NCBI RefSeq assembly: GCF_002831645.1
Contig: NZ_CP025117.1
Location: 4,169,001-4,233,000, forward strand
Reading direction: 5' to 3'
Source: Olleya sp. Bg11-27
GTDB lineage: Bacteria; Bacteroidota; Bacteroidia; Flavobacteriales; Flavobacteriaceae
Length of the DNA stretch: 64,000 bases
Shown here: positions 17,864 to 25,611 of the stretch, in pieces
Layout of the letters: the number at the start of each line of letters is the position of its first letter
How positions within the stretch are numbered: position 1 is the first letter of the stretch
Notes under the pieces: model-generated
Databases searched by the model: none
Seen by the model: only the letters and a program-made list of their open reading frames with translations
Told to the model about the DNA's origin: nothing
Translations under genes and position numbers: made by a program

Positions 17864-18379
17864 ATGGTTGAAATTATACAAGCGAACGCCGAGCATTCCG
17901 ACTTAATTGCAAAACTAGCACAACGGACCTTTTCCGAATCTCATGGCCATAGTGCTTCTAAAGAGGATATAAATAACTTCATTTTAAGAACCTACAATAC
18001 CGAAGTCATTCGTAAAGAATTCGAAAACAAACAGGTAGATTATCATCTCATCTATTTTAATAAAACCATAGCTGGATTTTCAAAAATAGAATTGCAATGT
18101 CCTAATATAAATATAAGCGAGAAAAACATAACCAAATTAGACCGTATCTATCTTTTAGAAGCCTTTCAAGGAAAACAATTAGGTGTAAAATTACTCGATT
18201 TTAATATTGCGCTATCTAAAAAACAGCACCAAAACGGAATTTGGTTAGTCGTTTGGACAGAAAACCAAAAGGCGATAAATTTTTATTCAAAAATGGGCTT
18301 TGAGATTGCTGGAGCTTATGATTTTAAAATATCTGAGACGCATACAAACCCTAATCATGTTATGTATTTAAAATACTAA
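17864..18379 (+). CDS. GNAT-family N-acetyltransferase
   Basis: This 171-residue cytoplasmic enzyme would transfer an acetyl group from acetyl-CoA to an amine. The GNAT core is visible: a strand with LDRIYLLEAFQGKQLGVKLLDF (acetyl-CoA pyrophosphate loop Q-G-K-Q-L-G, about residues 105-112), and the C-terminal WLVVWTENQKAINFYSKMGFEIAG motif in which NQKAINFY is the typical substrate-side helix. Length is normal. It is a monocistronic gene flanked by terminators and has no copy of the regulon operator. The substrate cannot be predicted. Confidence 0.9.
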   Translation: MVEIIQANAEHSDLIAKLAQRTFSESHGHSASKEDINNFILRTYNTEVIRKEFENKQVDYHLIYFNKTIAGFSKIELQCPNINISEKNITKLDRIYLLEAFQGKQLGVKLLDFNIALSKKQHQNGIWLVVWTENQKAINFYSKMGFEIAGAYDFKISETHTNPNHVMYLKY

Positions 18380-18402
18380 AATAAATACTTAACTATAGAT
18401 TT

Positions 18403-18441
18403 AACAAGGTGTTCTTCTTTATAAGAACACCTTTTTTTGTT
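18403..18441 (+). terminator. Rho-independent terminator after the GNAT gene
   Basis: AACAAGGTGTTCTT pairs with AAGAACACC, followed by a run of seven T. It begins 24 bases after the stop. Confidence 0.8.
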
Positions 18442-18470
18442 GATGAATTAGGTAAACCATTATATCTCGA

Positions 18471-18518
18471 AATAGCTGAATACCATGACAAAAAAACTGA
18501 GATACTGCTTTAATTTTG
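18471..18518 (+). promoter_or_regulatory. Operator plus -7 box, YtpQ-like paralogue 1
   Basis: AATAGCTGAATACCATGACA (18471-18490) is followed after 20 bases by TAATTTTG (18511-18518). The ATG at 18545 lies 27 bases further. Because the promoter covers 18485-18518, an upstream in-frame ATG at 18485 cannot be the start. The same arrangement precedes the two sister genes. Confidence 0.75.
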
Positions 18519-18544
18519 TAATAAATAATAAAAAAATCAACATT

Positions 18545-19159
18545 ATGAGCGGTACACTTCACGGTAAAGAAAAATCTCAAGAAGAAATAGAAAAAATAAT
18601 AGAGCAAACTAAAAATAGTGATCAAAAGATCTATCCTATTTTAAAACCAGGAAATTGGGTTGGATTAAAAGCAGGAGCTTTGAGTTCTACTTTAATTCCG
18701 TCCGAAGATGGCGCTGAAGTCGTGATTGGTTATGGTATGGATACGCCAGACAACTTTGTGTTTTTAACTAAAAAACATTTAGAAACTATGGATAGCAAAC
18801 AAATTACACAAGAAGCTTTTGAAAATTTAGCAAACTGTGATACGGGATTAGAATTTGTTGAAGCTTTAGATAATAAAGCAGTTGGTGCTAACGGAAACGA
18901 TTTTTCAAGTGAAACCATTCTTTCTAGAACACATATGTTAAAAGCACATGCCATGTTAGACGCTGAAGAATTATTAGTATCTATTCCTAGAAGAACCTGT
19001 ATGACTATTATTTCAAGACAAACAGATGAAGAAACAATGAATAAATTCGTTTACTTACACAACTATACTTGGGAGGATGATAGTTTTAGTAATGCGCCTA
19101 TTACTAATTCTCTTTTTATCGTTAAAGACGGGAATATTGTTGGACATATCCCTTTATAA
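18545..19159 (+). CDS. YtpQ/DUF1444-like protein, tandem paralogue 1
   Basis: This 204-residue soluble protein starts at MSGTLHGKEKSQEE; the longer frame from 18485 would overlap the promoter. The middle resembles DUF1444/YtpQ proteins: a strand (VVIGYGMDTPDNFVFL), a helix (HLETMDSKQITQEAFENL), then LKAHAMLDAEELLVSIPRRTCMTII and a C-terminal LFIVKDGNIVGHIPL. In that family the IPxR segment is conserved; no enzymatic role is established. It is about 60 percent identical by eye to the next gene (19346) and more distant from the third (20187). Each has its own operator promoter and terminator, so the three are separately expressed duplicates under common control. Confidence 0.8.
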   Translation: MSGTLHGKEKSQEEIEKIIEQTKNSDQKIYPILKPGNWVGLKAGALSSTLIPSEDGAEVVIGYGMDTPDNFVFLTKKHLETMDSKQITQEAFENLANCDTGLEFVEALDNKAVGANGNDFSSETILSRTHMLKAHAMLDAEELLVSIPRRTCMTIISRQTDEETMNKFVYLHNYTWEDDSFSNAPITNSLFIVKDGNIVGHIPL

Positions 19160-19182
19160 TTCAATTAAAAAACAAAGATAAA

Positions 19183-19220
19183 AAAAGGCATTCTTAGTTT
19201 TAAGAATGCCTTTTTTTTTT
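19183..19220 (+). terminator. Rho-independent terminator
   Basis: AAAAGGCATTCTTA pairs with TAAGAATGCCTTTT around a short loop, with ten T at the end. It follows the first YtpQ-like gene. Confidence 0.85.
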
Positions 19221-19272
19221 ATGGTTTCAATGCTATATAATTAAGTGTTATAGCTAATTCATCACACTTAGA

Positions 19273-19320
19273 AATAGCTGAATCCCGTGATAAAAAACAA
19301 CAATTGCTTCTCTAATTTTG
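19273..19320 (+). promoter_or_regulatory. Operator plus -7 box, YtpQ-like paralogue 2
   Basis: AATAGCTGAATCCCGTGATA (19273-19292), then 20 bases, then TAATTTTG (19313-19320). The ATG at 19346 is 26 bases downstream. Confidence 0.75.
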
Positions 19321-19345
19321 TACTAATCAATAAACACACAACATT

Positions 19346-19981
19346 ATGAGTGGTACACTTTACGGAAAAGAAAAATCTCAAGAAGAAATAGACAAAATAG
19401 TTGAACAGACTAAAAATAGTGATCAAAAAATCTATCCTATTTTAAAACCAGGAAATTGGGTGGGTTTAAGAGCTGGAGCATTAAATTCTAATTTAATACA
19501 GACAGAAGCCGGGCCAAAAGTAGTTATTGCCTATGGAATGGATACACCAGATAATATTGTATTTCTTACGCAACAGCATTTAAAAACTATGGATCAAAAG
19601 GAAATTACAAATGAAGCTTTTAGAAACTTAGGAAATTATGAAACAGAATTCACCTATTCTGAAGCATTACAAAATAAGGTTCTGACTTCTAGTGGAAACG
19701 ATTTTTCTAGTGAACGCATTCTCAATGAAGCACATATGTTAAAAGCCCACACTATGTTAGAAGCTGACGAATTATTTGTTTCTGTTCCTAGACGCACGTG
19801 TATGATGGTGATTTCAGGAGACTCAGACGAAGCTTTACTCGGAACATTTTTAAACCTACACAAGGATGCTTGGGAAGACGATAGCTACGGAAATGCGCCT
19901 ATAGCGAATATTCTTTTTACCATGAAAGCAGGTCGTATTACGGGACATATCGCCTTGGATAATTTGTCTGAAGACGAATAA
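19346..19981 (+). CDS. YtpQ/DUF1444-like protein, tandem paralogue 2
   Basis: This 211-residue protein is a close relative of the 18545 gene. The first 45 residues are nearly the same (MSGTLYGKEKSQEEIDK..., KNSDQKIYPILKPGNWVGL), and so are YGMDTPDN, GNDFSSE, HMLKAHTMLEADELFVSVPRRTCMMVIS and NAPIANILF. It has an extra acidic tail (DNLSEDE). The strong conservation of the N-terminal block and of the P-R-R-T-C segment shows which parts are constrained. Own promoter and terminator. No membrane segment or signal peptide. Function unknown; the duplication suggests dosage or partner diversification. Confidence 0.8.
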   Translation: MSGTLYGKEKSQEEIDKIVEQTKNSDQKIYPILKPGNWVGLRAGALNSNLIQTEAGPKVVIAYGMDTPDNIVFLTQQHLKTMDQKEITNEAFRNLGNYETEFTYSEALQNKVLTSSGNDFSSERILNEAHMLKAHTMLEADELFVSVPRRTCMMVISGDSDEALLGTFLNLHKDAWEDDSYGNAPIANILFTMKAGRITGHIALDNLSEDE

Positions 19982-20026
19982 AACTTAATGCTTCAATAAA
20001 ATTAAACATTAAGTTTAGCGTGCTAT

Positions 20027-20062
20027 AAAAAAGGTGTTTACAACAACGTGAATACCTTTTTT
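20027..20062 (+). terminator. Rho-independent terminator
   Basis: AAAAAAGGTGTTTAC pairs with GTGAATACCTTTTTT (one G-T pair), 46 bases after the stop of the second YtpQ-like gene. Confidence 0.7.
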
Positions 20063-20115
20063 CATGTATTAAACAGAAAGAAATTCCTGTTATGAAGCAA
20101 ACCCTTAAATTCATA

Positions 20116-20163
20116 AATAGCTGAATACGGTGATAAAAACAGTGGCCTGCTTCAATAATTTTG
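20116..20163 (+). promoter_or_regulatory. Operator plus -7 box, YtpQ-like paralogue 3
   Basis: AATAGCTGAATACGGTGATA (20116-20135), then 20 bases, then TAATTTTG (20156-20163). The ATG at 20187 is 24 bases downstream. The upstream in-frame ATG-like start at 20130 lies inside the operator and is rejected. Confidence 0.75.
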
Positions 20164-20186
20164 TGGTAAACAATAAAACAAATAAG

Positions 20187-20810
20187 ATGAAAATCAATCC
20201 ACTTAATAGAAAAGAAAATTTAGCAGAAATTCAGGCTATCGTAACAAAAGCAAGCCAAGGCGAATACAAAGTGTATCCTATTGTAAAAGCAGGAACTTGG
20301 GACTGTTTAGATGGTGAGATTTTACAAACTACTGCAGTAAAAGGCGATAATGAAAACGATCCCTCTAAAATAGTTGCTGTTTATGGGATAGACACACCAG
20401 ATGGTTTTGTGTATTTAACTATGGCCGATTTAGAAATTTACGATGGAACAAAATTGCTTGATGATGCGTACAAAAACTTAGACGACTTAGAAAGTGTCTT
20501 AGAATATGCTGAAGCACTAAACAATAAAGTACTTATTTCTATAGGCTCTTATTTTGCTAGTGAACGCGTTTTTAGCAAAGTAGAAATGAGCAAAGCTCAT
20601 GCTATGCTAGAATCGGAAGAATTATTTGTATCAACATCTGTATATGGAGAGTTAATGATTATTTCACAACATGCGGACAAAGACACTAAAGATAAGTTTG
20701 CTTACTTACACAAATACAACTGGAATGATGATGAAAATTCTAACAAGCGTATAGCAGACCTTGTATATTCCGTAAAAAACGGAGCAATTGTAGGACATAT
20801 TCCATTATAA
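20187..20810 (+). CDS. YtpQ/DUF1444-like protein, tandem paralogue 3
   Basis: This 207-residue protein is the most diverged of the three. It keeps NRKENLAEIQ at the N-terminus, KVYPIVKAGTWDCL, AVYGIDTPDGFVYL, the LLDDAYKNLDDLES helix, MSKAHAMLESEELFVS and the C-terminal GAIVGHIPL shared with paralogue 1. The PRRTC segment of its sisters is replaced by SVYGELM. Its promoter has the same operator with the same spacing. The start is MKINPLN, directly after a purine-rich AATAAG. The weaker match to its sisters suggests it is the oldest duplicate or has a different partner. Confidence 0.78.
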   Translation: MKINPLNRKENLAEIQAIVTKASQGEYKVYPIVKAGTWDCLDGEILQTTAVKGDNENDPSKIVAVYGIDTPDGFVYLTMADLEIYDGTKLLDDAYKNLDDLESVLEYAEALNNKVLISIGSYFASERVFSKVEMSKAHAMLESEELFVSTSVYGELMIISQHADKDTKDKFAYLHKYNWNDDENSNKRIADLVYSVKNGAIVGHIPL

Positions 20811-20837
20811 GTCTAACAATTATTGACACTTACACAT

Positions 20838-20880
20838 TTCTTTATTGTTTAGTTATTTAAAACTAACAATAAAGAATTTT
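20838..20880 (+). terminator. Stem-loop, probable terminator
   Basis: TTCTTTATTGTTTAGTT pairs with AACTAACAATAAAGAA apart from one bulged T, followed by TTTTA. It lies 28 bases after the third YtpQ-like gene. It is AT-rich, so termination may be partial and the next gene may be read through. Confidence 0.6.
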
Positions 20881-20902
20881 ACCAATTTAAAACCCACAAG
20901 AT

Positions 20903-21277
20903 TTGAAATATTTAGACCTTAGCACAAATAGAAGAGTTGAAAATTTAATGACTGATGTCTTTGAAGCCATAAGCACTTTAGAAAAATCCGAACTTAAAAT
21001 AAGCGAACTCATGGAGACGCAAAGCATCTTTGAACTTGTTTTTGAAATCGTTAAAAACACAGGGTTTTATAATCATGATGAAAATTTCAACTTAATTAAA
21101 GCGTTAAATGTTGACACTAATGATCATGATACAAAAAATGTTTTATACACCACATGGACAGCAATGGGCATTAATCTAAATACTTCAAAAACACAACAAG
21201 AATTTAATGCTAAGTTTGCTTTGTTTGTACCTATTATTTTAAAACGCATGGAAGCAATTAACTGTATTTCTGCATAA
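20903..21277 (+). CDS. Unrecognised small helical protein (TTG start or ATG at 20948)
   Basis: This protein of 124 residues, if the TTG at 20903 is used (109 from the ATG at 20948), is soluble and helical. It shows amphipathic helices such as VFEAISTLEKSELKISELMETQSIFELVFEIV and ends MEAINCISA. There is no strong ribosome binding site in front of either start. I see no operator copy upstream, so it may depend on read-through from the YtpQ-like gene or on an unmarked promoter. It is followed after 78 bases by the third LRR gene. Function unknown. Confidence 0.55.
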   Translation: MKYLDLSTNRRVENLMTDVFEAISTLEKSELKISELMETQSIFELVFEIVKNTGFYNHDENFNLIKALNVDTNDHDTKNVLYTTWTAMGINLNTSKTQQEFNAKFALFVPIILKRMEAINCISA

Positions 21278-21355
21278 AATTTTACATTATTTACGATTCT
21301 CAATAATTCGATTTGCCTAATAAATAGTCACGATTCGTATTAACAAATTTATATT

Positions 21356-23731
21356 ATGATATTAGATATATCCAACCTTCAACGTTATTACAACAATTTA
21401 AAAGAAGAAGAAAATTACCCTAAAGCTAATGTATATGAGCTTTTTGCAGTTGGTAAACTTTCTAGAGATCCAATTATTATTGATGAGGTTTCTAAAACCT
21501 TAGAAGCGCACGGTACGCCAGAACTTCTTAGCGCTTTTAACACCCGTGATAAACTACCTGAAGATGGTCAAAATTCAGGGAAAGTTTTAAACGCCTTACT
21601 TAAATACGGACTTAAAGATCCATTGTTTCCTATTGGTAAAATCTACAATGCTTTTCAATTTTCGTCACTTTCTATTAGAGAGGAAACGATTGCAGAAACC
21701 CTAGAAAAGCAACCTGATCTTATTTCGCGTTTAAATGGTATTAGGCACCTAAGAATAGATGATGTGTTTAGTAACGGTTTGCCAAAGGAAATTTGTGATA
21801 TTACCTCTTTAGCGGGTTTAGAAATTAAAGGTGATTACAAAGCATTACCAGTTTCTATAGGGAATTTAAAACAGCTAGAAAGTGTTACTCTAAAATTACC
21901 AAAACTCGTTACATTTCCAGAATCGTTTTGGTCTTTAAAAAACATAAAAGAACTAGAATTAAGCGACATAGAAACAGACTTTCAAGAGTCGCTTCAGCTA
22001 GAAAAACTTATAAACTTAGAAGAGTTAGATTTCGTTTTAGTCAATTTAAAAGACGCCTCTCAGTTACAATTACCAACAAGTTTAAAGGGAATAAGTTTTA
22101 TTCGTTTAAAACATTTAACCCAACTTCCTGCGCATATTTCTATGCTTAAAAACCTTAAGAAATTCGATTTGTACATGTGTCCTAATTTGAGTGAAATCCC
22201 TAACGGATTCAACCAATTAGACAATTTATTTGTACTGAAGTTAGATGCCATTCCTTTAATTAAAACCATTGAAGACACTAACATATTTACCAAAAATTGT
22301 GAAAACATCACTTTAGATGATGACTTAGAAATTGTACCAGGAAATTCGCCAATTTTAAATACTGAATTATTAATTAATGATGTCGAAATCTTAAACTACG
22401 TGTTATCGCATCCAGAACGTTTTTTGCATCTTGAAAAATTAAAAATTCAATATATCACAGATTTTTCTGCTGTAACACTCGGATTTAGACAATTAACAAC
22501 ACTTAAAGCTATTGATATTCATCAAGGAAGCCAAATGGAAACCTTGTTTCAAAATATTGAAAACTGCACACAATTACGCTGTTTAAAATTATACGGTGCC
22601 AACATAGAAAGCATTCCTGAAGGTTTAAAAGACTTACAACACTTAGACTATTTATGTTTTAACAGCTGTAGAAGTTTAGTTTTAGAGGCTAAAAATTTAC
22701 CTTCTAAAATTAACGAATTGCATTTATTTGATATTAAGGAATATGTTGCTTCAGAAAAATTATTAGAAACAGAACAGGCTTATTTTGGTGATTTAGCGAT
22801 TGAAGATCCAAAAATGTTATTTAATAACATAATTACAACATCGCTTCATTTTTCGGGTATTAACGAATGCGAAAACACAGAAGAAGACTTAATACAATAC
22901 TTGCCAAAACCGGAAGTATTGACCACTCTAAAGGCTTATACTAATACGGGGCATTTTCAAAATGTACTTCATTATTGTACCAACTTAGCATATTTACATT
23001 TAGATAATAATGAAGCCAGCCTTGTCCCCTTAACGCCTAAACCTGCGCCTCAATTAAAATATTTAAAATTAGATTTTTATAAAGCTGAAAACCTAGAGGA
23101 CATTATTGCTAATATGCCAAATCTAGAAACCTTAGAAATGGCCCATTATGACGTTACACCTACATTTCCTAAAGTTAAATTGCAACATCTAAAAACTTTG
23201 GAACTAAGTTATACGTCTTTTGAAACGCTTGAAACTTTAGACGCACCTGTTTTAGAATCTCTGTATATCGCGTTAAGTTACCAATTTGGAATGGAGGCTT
23301 ATGCTAAATTAAATCAGTTTAAAGCTTTACAAAAACTAAAGCTTATGGGCATTGGTGATGATGTAAACAGCATTCCTGAAAGTATTACGGAATTAAAGCT
23401 TACCGAATTTTTAATAGGTCACAAATATGACGCTTTACCAGAGTATATTCAGCAGATTAAAACTTTAAAAACCTTATCCTTAGGCGGAAATAACTTTGTA
23501 GATTTACCAACTTGGATAGCCGATTTACCTCAATTAGAACGCTTAGATATTGATGGTTGTAAGTTTGAAAATGCAGTACCAGAATACTTTACAAAACTAA
23601 AACTGAAAGAACTAAAATATTACCTTTCTGGTTTTGGTGGTTATAATATGAATCCAAAAAAATACAACAACTTAATAACGCTAGGTTATACCGAATTGAA
23701 AAAAGAGTTTAGTAAAGAAGCTATTGCATAA
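21356..23731 (+). CDS. Giant leucine-rich-repeat protein, family member 3
   Basis: This 791-residue cytoplasmic protein has the same build as the two reverse-strand LRR proteins at 5767 and 8371 but is clearly more diverged. It has a helical N-terminal domain (residues 1-110; YYNNLKEEENYPKANVYELF, then APTLE-type helices), LRRs from about 125 to 755 (for example LGGNNFVDLPTWIADLPQLERLDIDG near 725), and a C-terminal cap with SGFGGYNMNPKKY, matching the FNGxNM motif of its relatives. No signal peptide. The next gene (23766) starts 34 bases after its stop, so the pair may be co-transcribed. I could not find a good operator copy in 21278-21355. Confidence 0.9.
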   Translation: MILDISNLQRYYNNLKEEENYPKANVYELFAVGKLSRDPIIIDEVSKTLEAHGTPELLSAFNTRDKLPEDGQNSGKVLNALLKYGLKDPLFPIGKIYNAFQFSSLSIREETIAETLEKQPDLISRLNGIRHLRIDDVFSNGLPKEICDITSLAGLEIKGDYKALPVSIGNLKQLESVTLKLPKLVTFPESFWSLKNIKELELSDIETDFQESLQLEKLINLEELDFVLVNLKDASQLQLPTSLKGISFIRLKHLTQLPAHISMLKNLKKFDLYMCPNLSEIPNGFNQLDNLFVLKLDAIPLIKTIEDTNIFTKNCENITLDDDLEIVPGNSPILNTELLINDVEILNYVLSHPERFLHLEKLKIQYITDFSAVTLGFRQLTTLKAIDIHQGSQMETLFQNIENCTQLRCLKLYGANIESIPEGLKDLQHLDYLCFNSCRSLVLEAKNLPSKINELHLFDIKEYVASEKLLETEQAYFGDLAIEDPKMLFNNIITTSLHFSGINECENTEEDLIQYLPKPEVLTTLKAYTNTGHFQNVLHYCTNLAYLHLDNNEASLVPLTPKPAPQLKYLKLDFYKAENLEDIIANMPNLETLEMAHYDVTPTFPKVKLQHLKTLELSYTSFETLETLDAPVLESLYIALSYQFGMEAYAKLNQFKALQKLKLMGIGDDVNSIPESITELKLTEFLIGHKYDALPEYIQQIKTLKTLSLGGNNFVDLPTWIADLPQLERLDIDGCKFENAVPEYFTKLKLKELKYYLSGFGGYNMNPKKYNNLITLGYTELKKEFSKEAIA

Positions 23732-23765
23732 CTTCTGATATTACCTGCTATTTAAAACAAAACAG

Positions 23766-24536
23766 ATGAAAATAGAAAAATTAACTAATAATCGTTCGCC
23801 TTACCACGAAATGTTGTTTGACAGTTTCTTAATCGAAAATATAAAGTCGTACGAGGAACTTATAGACGTTTATCAAAGCTATAAACAAAATCATCCCGAC
23901 AAGACTATAATCTTAACCCTTGATGATTTAGGTCAAGCCGAATATACTAGTGGTCACTCTTGTGACTACAACAGCCTGCTTGATACTGATGGCTATGATT
24001 TATCTGGACTTGATGAAGCTTGTTATGATGAAGACAACGAACATTTGGGGCATCTTTCTACACCATCTGAATATTTCATTATAAAGGAAAACTTTTTAAA
24101 ACACACAAAAGGGATTGATTTTAAAACGGTTTGTGAAAGGAACTTAACCATTTCTGAAGACGAAGTTTTAGATTTAGAAAACATTAATGAATCACCATTA
24201 GCTTTTCTAGACCAACAGGTTATCCTGAAAATTCTTCCAGTTGAAAAACCATACGAAGGACTTACAGGATTTCCGAATGGATATTTTGATGCCGACTTAA
24301 GTCCTTTTGAAAATTATGCGCTATCGAAGTACTTATTTGAAACCTATAATTTTGAACTTTTTGGCATAGGCGCTTCCTTTTTAGGATTTGTTAAAAATGA
24401 AAAATTAGAAGACAATAAAGTAAAAGCATTGATAGCTGACTTGGCAAAAATGTATAACACAACAGCATCAGAATTTGAAAAGTTAGCAGACATCATTAAA
24501 AATAAAAACCATTTATTTCTAAGATACACCGAATAA
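23766..24536 (+). CDS. Unrecognised acidic protein, C-terminus slightly DUF4253-like
   Basis: This 256-residue soluble protein is very acidic. The N-terminal half contains a Trp-free segment HPDKTIILTLDDLGQAEYTSGHSCDYNSLLDTDGYDLS with an Asp-rich stretch. The C-terminal half (about 165-250) reads GYFDADLSPFENYALSKYLFETYNFELFGIGASFLGF and ends LADIIKNKNHLFLRYTE, which loosely resembles the DUF4253 pattern of an alternating helix and Gly-Ile-Gly strand. Confidence in that link is low. It sits in tandem with the LRR gene and before a bidirectional terminator. It may be the LRR protein's partner. Confidence 0.65.
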   Translation: MKIEKLTNNRSPYHEMLFDSFLIENIKSYEELIDVYQSYKQNHPDKTIILTLDDLGQAEYTSGHSCDYNSLLDTDGYDLSGLDEACYDEDNEHLGHLSTPSEYFIIKENFLKHTKGIDFKTVCERNLTISEDEVLDLENINESPLAFLDQQVILKILPVEKPYEGLTGFPNGYFDADLSPFENYALSKYLFETYNFELFGIGASFLGFVKNEKLEDNKVKALIADLAKMYNTTASEFEKLADIIKNKNHLFLRYTE

Positions 24537-24555
24537 TTTCAGTCATAAAAAAACT

Positions 24556-24593
24556 AAAAAGCCCAATTATACATTTATAATTGGGCTTTTTTT
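24556..24593. terminator. Bidirectional terminator between converging genes
   Basis: AAAAGCCCAATTATA and TATAATTGGGCTTTT flank a six-base loop, with A and T runs on both sides. It serves the forward gene ending at 24536 and the reverse gene ending at 24615. Confidence 0.85.
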
Positions 24594-24614
24594 ATTTACG
24601 ATGAATACCTGAAT

Positions 24615-25046
24615 TTACTCAGAAAATTGTTTAATAATTTCAAACAAGGTTAATTTAGTTCTCTTTATACTGCCATCATCGTGACGAAATAAATGTACTT
24701 TAGTATTATCATAGCAACCAAAAAACAATAAATCACCTTCAGAATTAGCACCAATAGCTTTACCTAAAGCTAATTTTTCTAAACTCCACTTGTACCCATC
24801 TAAATCTTTAAATGACGGATTCATAAATTCACTTAACGTTTTAACATACGGATTTAATGCGTGAATCTTACTGACTTCCATTCCATCTATGTTGGTAAGC
24901 TCCATCATCTTTTCAAAATTATATAAGGTAAATTCTTCTTCCTCAAAAACAACAGTCCTTGGTTTTTCCGCAATAAATTCTCTGTAATTTTTTCTAAACA
25001 TTGGTTTTAGTTCATCTACAGAGGTTATGAGTAAATGGTCATTCAT
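24615..25046 (-). CDS. SMI1/KNR4 (SUKH)-like small protein
   Basis: This 143-residue soluble protein has a C-terminal segment (about 95-140), LALGKAIGANSEGDLLFFG...KVHLFRHDDGSIKRTKLTLFEIIKQF, that fits the end of SUKH-type domains: G(A/T)xxxGDLLFF, a strand with VHLF, then a helix. In the wider SUKH superfamily such proteins often act as immunity or adaptor proteins. The N-terminal half is diverged, so the match is not certain. The gene is the last of a reverse-strand run and lies 20 bases from the EndoV-like gene. No toxin gene that it would neutralise is recognisable nearby. Confidence 0.6.
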   Translation of the reverse strand: MNDHLLITSVDELKPMFRKNYREFIAEKPRTVVFEEEEFTLYNFEKMMELTNIDGMEVSKIHALNPYVKTLSEFMNPSFKDLDGYKWSLEKLALGKAIGANSEGDLLFFGCYDNTKVHLFRHDDGSIKRTKLTLFEIIKQFSE

Positions 25047-25066
25047 ATTTTTAACTTTTTAAAGTA

Positions 25067-25576
25067 TTAGTTCTTAGTATTTTCTTTTGTTTTAGTATCT
25101 ACAATTTGTAGTAATGTTGGCATTCGGTATTTACCGTGCATTCGTTTTATGGCGTTACAAACCTCATCTCTATCAGTACCAATAGAGGTTACATACAATG
25201 GTTTTTTACTTTCACCACGAAACACTTCTTTAAATACAGATGTTTTAGACACAAACTCAGATTTAGCGATGCCAACAACCGGAATTTTGGCTTCTAAAGC
25301 TTGGTACAAATAACCACCTAAGCCCAAATGTTTTTCTTCTAGAATCACGTAACCATCTACAATAATGACATCTATTTCGTCTAAATTGACTTGTTTCAAC
25401 AAGCTTAAAATACATGGTAATTCTCTTTTGTAAAAAGAACCAGGTTCGTATTCGGCAACACCTTCTATAATATCTGTATAGATTTGTATTGGCTCTTCAT
25501 CTTCCCAATCATTAAAGCTTACCGCAATTGTTTTGGCTTTTCCGTCGTAATAATAAGTGTCAAAAGCAAGTATCAT
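25067..25576 (-). CDS. Divergent endonuclease V-like protein
   Basis: This 169-residue protein is shorter than typical endonuclease V (about 220). It keeps the order of the family motifs: D6 in the first strand (LAFDTYY), YEPGSFYKREL with the catalytic-type Glu52, IIVDGYVILE with Asp74 (normally DGQGxxHPR), GLGGYLYQALEAKIPVVGIAKSEF (normally GxASHLGxxxxxPTIGVAK), the PLYVTSIG strand and the YRMP segment. The HPR triplet and the C-terminal R-x-AD/His region are changed, so cleavage next to deaminated bases (inosine) is uncertain. It may bind DNA or RNA without cutting. It lies in a run with two 2OG-Fe(II) oxygenases, which suggests a nucleic-acid repair or modification context. Confidence 0.8.
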   Translation of the reverse strand: MILAFDTYYYDGKAKTIAVSFNDWEDEEPIQIYTDIIEGVAEYEPGSFYKRELPCILSLLKQVNLDEIDVIIVDGYVILEEKHLGLGGYLYQALEAKIPVVGIAKSEFVSKTSVFKEVFRGESKKPLYVTSIGTDRDEVCNAIKRMHGKYRMPTLLQIVDTKTKENTKN

Positions 25577-25611
25577 AATTGTTGTGTTTTTTTGTTTTTG
25601 TATGTATCGTT

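Noticed and set aside
18485-18544. In-frame ATG 60 bases upstream of the first YtpQ-like gene
   Set aside because: It lies inside the operator and -7 box (18471-18518). The sister gene at 19346 has no such extension, so the start at 18545 is correct.
20130-20186. In-frame upstream start of the third YtpQ-like gene
   Set aside because: It falls in the operator (20116-20135). The start at 20187 matches the spacing at its sisters.
21323-21342. Possible operator copy in front of the third LRR gene
   Set aside because: AATAGTCACG and the following bases fit poorly, and no -7 box follows at 20 bases before the ATG at 21356.
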